Assembly: GCF_945859705.1 (NCBI RefSeq)
Contig: NC_079136.1
Coordinates: forward strand, 41,883,307 to 41,947,306
Direction: 5' to 3'
From: Episyrphus balteatus
Taxonomy: Eukaryota; Arthropoda; Insecta; Diptera; Syrphidae
DNA length: 64,000 nucleotides
A program made the position numbers and the translations under genes. Positions within the stretch are counted from its first letter, which is position 1; each line of letters begins with the position of its first letter. Shown piece after piece: positions 59,842-64,000 of the stretch. The notes under the pieces are model-generated. The model saw only the letters and a program-made list of their open reading frames with translations. It did not search any database and was not told the origin of the DNA.

Positions 59842-61873
59842 CACGGTGTAACACTCAAAATATACGCGGGCGGAGACCTATCAGGTTTTGTAGAGCTAGT
59901 CACACTGAATACGAAACGGTATTTGAAAATCCCCTAACACCCCCAAAATCTGGAGTTACGGGCAAAAAACGGTTTTTTGGGCCTTCACCCATTGAAAAAA
60001 TTCTAGCTTCGACTATTTTTTACCCATTTTCGATTTTTTTATAGTTTCTGATAGAAGATAAATATACCTTTTTAACAATGTATAAAACATGTAACTCGGT
60101 TAAACCACTTAGAATTTATAAGATGTCAAAGTTCAAAAATTCAATTTTTTTTGTCATTTGCCCAACTTCGGCATCAATTTAAAGTATATGTTTTCAAAAC
60201 AACATGCTATTTAAAAAATATATTCTAAAACTATATCTATTTCCCAATTGATCGATGTATTTTTTATGAAAATCACTTCAAAATTGGCTTAGAAAAAAAA
60301 ATTTTTCGATTTCAACCCAGATACAGAAATTCGAACTTTTAGGTATAGAACAAAAATGTTGTTTCGACACGTAGTAGGATAAGTTGGACGCCAGGATTTG
60401 ATGAAGAGTTTTTGTAGAGGAGCTCAATACAAACATTTTTTTTCTTTAAGAGGGGGGTCTATCTCCCCCCGTTTAGGTGGGAGGGGCATTTTTCTAAAAA
60501 AAAATTATCAAAATAAAAAAAAAATATTAAAAAACAACGGCAACACTTACAGTTATAAATGATACCATTTCCAAAGGCAAAATTGTGCATTTGATTCTAA
60601 TTTTTAAATCAATATAATATTACCAATAGTTTTTGAAATAATCGATTTCAAAGTTAAAAATAGGGGAAACAAAATTTTTGAAAACTCATTTTATACTATT
60701 TTTGTCCAGACTGTGAATTTTAGTAAATAAATTACGTAAACAGAAAACTGCCTCAATTAATTCCTTATCGAACAGTGAAAACTATATGTTTCTATGTCTT
60801 CTAGTTTTTGAGAAAATTGAAAAATAAAAACAAATAAAAACAAAAAATATTTTGAAAAAAGAAAAATCTGATAAAATAATTTTTCAATTTACTCAAAAAC
60901 TAGAAGACATAGAAACATATAATTTTCACTGTTCTTTAAGGAATCAATTGAAGCAGTTTTCTGTGGGAGTGATTTATTTACTAAAATTCACAGTCTGGAC
61001 AAAAATAGTATAAAATGAGTTTTCAAAAATTTTTTTTCCCCTATTTTTAACTTTGAAATCGATTATTTCAAAAACTATTAGTAATATTATATTGATTTAA
61101 AAATTAGAATCAAATGCACAACTTTGCCTTTTGGAAATGGTATCATTTATAACTGTAAGTGTTGCCGTTGTTTTTTAATATTTTTTTTTTATTTTGATAA
61201 TTTTTTTTTAGAAAAATGCCCCTCCCACCTAAACGGGGGGAGATAGACCCCCCTCTTAAAGAAAAAAAATGTTTGTATTGAGCTCCTCTACAAAAACTCT
61301 TCATCAAATCCTGGCGTCCAACTTATCCTTCTACGTGCCGAAGCAACATTTTTGTTTTATACCTAAAAGTTCGAATTTCTGTATCTGGGTTGAAATCGAA
61401 AAATTTTTTTTTCTAAGCCAATTTTGAAGTGATTTTCATAAAAAATACATCGATCAATTGGGAAATAGATATAGTTTTAGAATATATTTTTTAAATAGCA
61501 TGTTGTTTTGAAAACATATACTTTAAATTGATGCCGAAGTTGGGCAAATGACAAAAAAAATTGAATTTTTGAACTTTGACATCTTATAAATTCTAAGTGG
61601 TTTAACCGAGTTACATGTTTTATACATTGTTAAAAAGGTATATTTATCTTCTATCAGAAACTATAAAAAAATCGAAAATGGGTAAAAAATTGTCGAAGCT
61701 AGAATTTTGTAAATGGGTGAAGGTCCAAAAAACCGTTTTTTGCCCGTAACTCCAGATTTTGGGGGTGTTAGGGGATTTTCAAATACCGTTTCGTATTCAG
61801 TGCGACTAGCTCTACAAAACCTGATAGGTCTCCGCCCGCGTATATTTTAAAACCTCATTTTTGTAACACCGTG
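59842..61873. mobile_element. 2.0-kb palindrome with CACGGTGT ends
   Basis: The left end CACGGTGTAACACT and the right ACACCGTG begin two arms of about 1 kb mirrored about 60857. Long stretches are identical, for example ATATACGCGGGCGGAGACCT at 59860 and its inverse at about 61833-61853. The arms carry the GGGGAGATAGACCCCCC and CAACGGCAACACTTACAGTT modules seen in neighbouring palindromes. TTA flanks both sides, so a 3-bp target is possible. The CACGGTG start resembles the heptamer-like ends of Transib elements, but their 5-bp duplication is not evident. Confidence 0.85.
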
Positions 61874-62355
61874 TTATTAGAGAAGTTAATTTGAGATTTT
61901 CTTAATCATCCAATTTTGCTCGATTAGGACCATTTAACCAAGGATATACTGGAATTCAGTTTATTCATGCTTGATTTTCGCACTGGCATGATATAGATTA
62001 TCTACATTGGTGAAAGGTAAAATAAATATTTTTTTATCCCTCAACACAGTAAAAAAATATGCGTTGTTGTTGTTTTGAGCAAAAACTGTCCAAAATGTTA
62101 TTGCGGCAACGGCAGTTCTTCATAATATAGGTAGTCGATTTTAATGAAAAGATTCCACCAATGAGCTTGAAGCCAGGATAGCACCATATAAAAACGACAA
62201 CATTCGTACAGAGTTATTTACCGGTTATTTTCTGGCACTTCTTAAAGCACATCATTGAATATATCTTAAAAGCAAAAAGCCAAAACAAAAGAAAATTACT
62301 GACCACAAAACTTTGATATATTTTAATGAAATCTATCATTTAATTTAAATTCAAA

Positions 62356-62500
62356 TTAACACATCAACACAATGCACATGATATCGCTAAGCTTATTGAG
62401 GAGCGGGCTTTGCTTCTTTTGTGTTGGGGGTAATAGGCCGCCATCTGTACAGAATATTTCTTTTCTCGTTCTTTTGGTTGGACTTGATTGCGTCTTTTTT
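62356..62500 (-). pseudogene. Possible Myb/SANT-like Harbinger protein remnant
   Basis: A minus-strand frame of about 47 codons reads KRTRKEIFCTDGG, LLPPTQKKQSPLLNKLSDIM and then a stop. It resembles the segment after the DNA-binding domain of Myb/SANT-like proteins found in arthropod genomes and Harbinger elements, where a basic stretch is followed by a TGGG-like motif and a short hydrophobic helix. It is short and has no start. The placement inside the Harbinger-like element supports the reading, which remains tentative. Confidence 0.35.
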
Positions 62501-63018
62501 TTTATAAATGTTTTTTTCTTTTTTCTGTAAGCCAAAAAGATAAAGTTAATGGTTGTAAATAAGTATTTATTTTTACCTTCCTTACTTTTAGCGCTTTAAA
62601 ATAATTCAAATTCACAAAATATCACAAACGTCAACTAAATGACAAAAAAAACTTAACTCTTGATTAAGTTTCGACAAACAAATTGACAGATAGATTGGAA
62701 ATTGGAAAGATTTGTGGAAAAACTATGATTTGCTAATCAAGGTGAAAAAAATGTGAACAAACGCTCTTTGATTATCAGAGATTCTTAATTCTCAATTAAT
62801 GGGAATCCGTAATAAACAAATTGGAGATTTAACCCACTTTCAACAAACTGGCCCTTAGTATGTTTAAGCTTTTTATAAAATAATATATAATCTTAATCTA
62901 ATTGTATCATCATGTAATTTCAAAAGAAACGTAAAAGAGTTTTAAGTTGTTTTTAAAATTACGAAAACACCTTAAAAGTTTCAGAATCCTATTCAAATGT
63001 ATCACCACGTTTATTATA

Positions 63019-63608
63019 CAGTCAGTCACGAAATTATTGGGCCAAATCTTTGTCTTGAGTTAAATGTCTGAAAAAAATAAATAAGGAATACATAAAATGT
63101 TTTGAAAAATGCTTAGATATTTGTATATTTTTCAAGCAAAATCAAACAAAAATATATAAATTATAAAAAGCAGTCTAAAACGCCACAAAACTATTCGGCC
63201 AAAAATCCAAATTCGAGTTTGGGCACTGTAGTTTCAGTTTAACTTCTGTTTCAGTATTTTATTGATTAACTGTTTTATATTATACCGTTTTTAGTCCACT
63301 TCATATAGTTTGAACCAGGTTTTGCGAGCCATATAATATAACCAATATAAAAATCACCTTCCACCTATAAATCTGAAAACCAGCTGAGAAAACCAAGTAA
63401 AATCATTGACATTTATGGACATGGTGTTGACGGGTTCAAATATCGAATTACTTTTAAAAAAATTGATATTTCATACGCAGTGTTCAAATGTTCCCCGTGT
63501 TCAAAAGTTCCCCACTCTCCCCTACATCTATTTGCTATCAGCATATTATTGTAAATATTTGTTTTTTTTTTTTATTTTCATTTGGCCCAATATTTATGTG
63601 AGTGACTG
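63019..63608. mobile_element. Tc1-like MITE with CAGT ends
   Basis: CAGTCAGTCACGAAATTATT at the left and AATATTTATGTGAGTGACTG at the right are inverted repeats that continue through GGGCCAAAT, flanked by TA (63017-63018 and 63609-63610). CAGT ends with TA targets are typical of Tc1. A piece with ATGTTCCCCGTGTTCAAAAG near 63488 looks like the end of another repeat inserted inside. No transposase is present. Confidence 0.8.
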
Positions 63609-63610
63609 TA

Positions 63611-64000
63611 GGTGTTTACAAATTAAAACAGTCAAAATTACCACCAGGTGAAAATAATAAAAACAAAAACGCGTTTTTGGTTTCATTTGGTTCACATCCA
63701 ATGCGGATTAATATCGTATAGAAATTAATATCTGTGTTACTATTTAAAATCGTAACGAACATTAAATAATAACCCCTTTTTTCTGTGCATACTTCAAGGA
63801 GTCTGCAAAACAATCAAAGTATGCTTGCAGGTGCTTTTACGAAACAGCTTTTGTTTAAAAAAAGTCAACTAGGCTAATAAATAAATGATAACATAAATTT
63901 TGAACTTTATGCAAGTTTTTTTTTAGTTACTTGAAGAATTCTTAAAGTTTAGAGATCTATAGTTTAATCTTCACTTAACGTTGTTATATTTAGTCATAGG
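63611..64000. other. Gene-free right edge
   Basis: AT-rich sequence; nothing recognised. Confidence 0.4.

Larger units (their letters stand above)
59740..62854. mobile_element. Harbinger-like element split by a nested palindrome
   Basis: The ends GGGCCGGTTTGTTGACAATC and TTTCAACAAACTGGCCC are inverted repeats, flanked by TTA at 59737-59739 and 62855-62857. GGGCC ends and a TWA target fit PIF/Harbinger. Subterminal TTTGTTCACAATAA-type blocks recur at both sides (59808 and, inverted, near 62753). Removing the nested 2.03-kb palindrome leaves about 1.08 kb. A peptide resembling a Myb/SANT-type protein near 62.4 kb fits the second protein that Harbinger elements carry; no transposase was seen. 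Confidence 0.7.

Noticed and set aside
63406..63651. 81-codon plus-strand frame
   Set aside because: It crosses the right end of the Tc1-like MITE at 63608 and includes a TTCCCC repeat end, so it is not a gene.

Overview
This window looks like nuclear DNA from a fly (Diptera, probably Brachycera). It is very AT-rich and has intron-containing genes with GT-AG splice sites. Its three host loci closely resemble Drosophila-type stck (PINCH), Atg13 and an MFSD11/UNC93-like transporter. From memory, all three orthologues lie on chromosome arm 3R in D. melanogaster, so the window may be Muller element E; I could not check that. I cannot name the species. Recognisable host coding sequence is only about 1.9 kb (roughly 3%). 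By my own boundaries, close to half of the window is transposable elements, most of them non-autonomous palindromic (foldback) DNA elements.

Layout. At 1-1.75 kb is the 5' end of stck on the minus strand: three exons encode LIM1, LIM2 and the start of LIM3, and the rest lies off the left edge. At 2.6-3.4 kb is a foldback element, then a decayed reverse transcriptase (RT) fragment. At 4.08-11.56 kb lies a nested pile of elements inside what looks like a piggyBac-like element: a possible solo LTR, a 1.1-kb palindrome, a ~130-bp tandem repeat, and a 5'-truncated non-LTR retrotransposon that keeps an intact endonuclease-RT-RNase H ORF and a perfect 12-bp target duplication. At 12.3-13.8 kb is a second, 5'-truncated RT ORF. 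Between 16.6 and 23.9 kb are several DNA elements, including a TTAA-flanked piggyBac MITE, a Foldback (FB)-like element with a 9-bp target duplication and an 80-bp perfect palindrome, and a dead LINE 3' end.

At 28.5-29.9 kb is the intact, intronless Atg13 coding sequence (minus strand). At 30.6-33.7 kb is a 3.1-kb palindrome. At 35.77 kb is the first coding exon of the MFSD11-like gene (plus strand). No further exon of it was found, so everything to 64 kb may be its first intron. That stretch carries a dead Tc1 element with IR/DR-type ends (36.3-37.9 kb), a series of palindromic elements mostly flanked by TA, paired 160-bp MITEs (45.4 and 45.9 kb), a Harbinger-like element interrupted by a 2-kb palindrome (59.7-62.9 kb), and a CAGT-ended Tc1-like MITE (63.0-63.6 kb).

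The host genes are unrelated in function: focal adhesion, autophagy initiation and a membrane transporter. The most unusual signal is the set of large TA-flanked inverted repeats, several of which share internal sequence modules. They may be a related, poorly described element group and, if transcribed, sources of long hairpin RNA.
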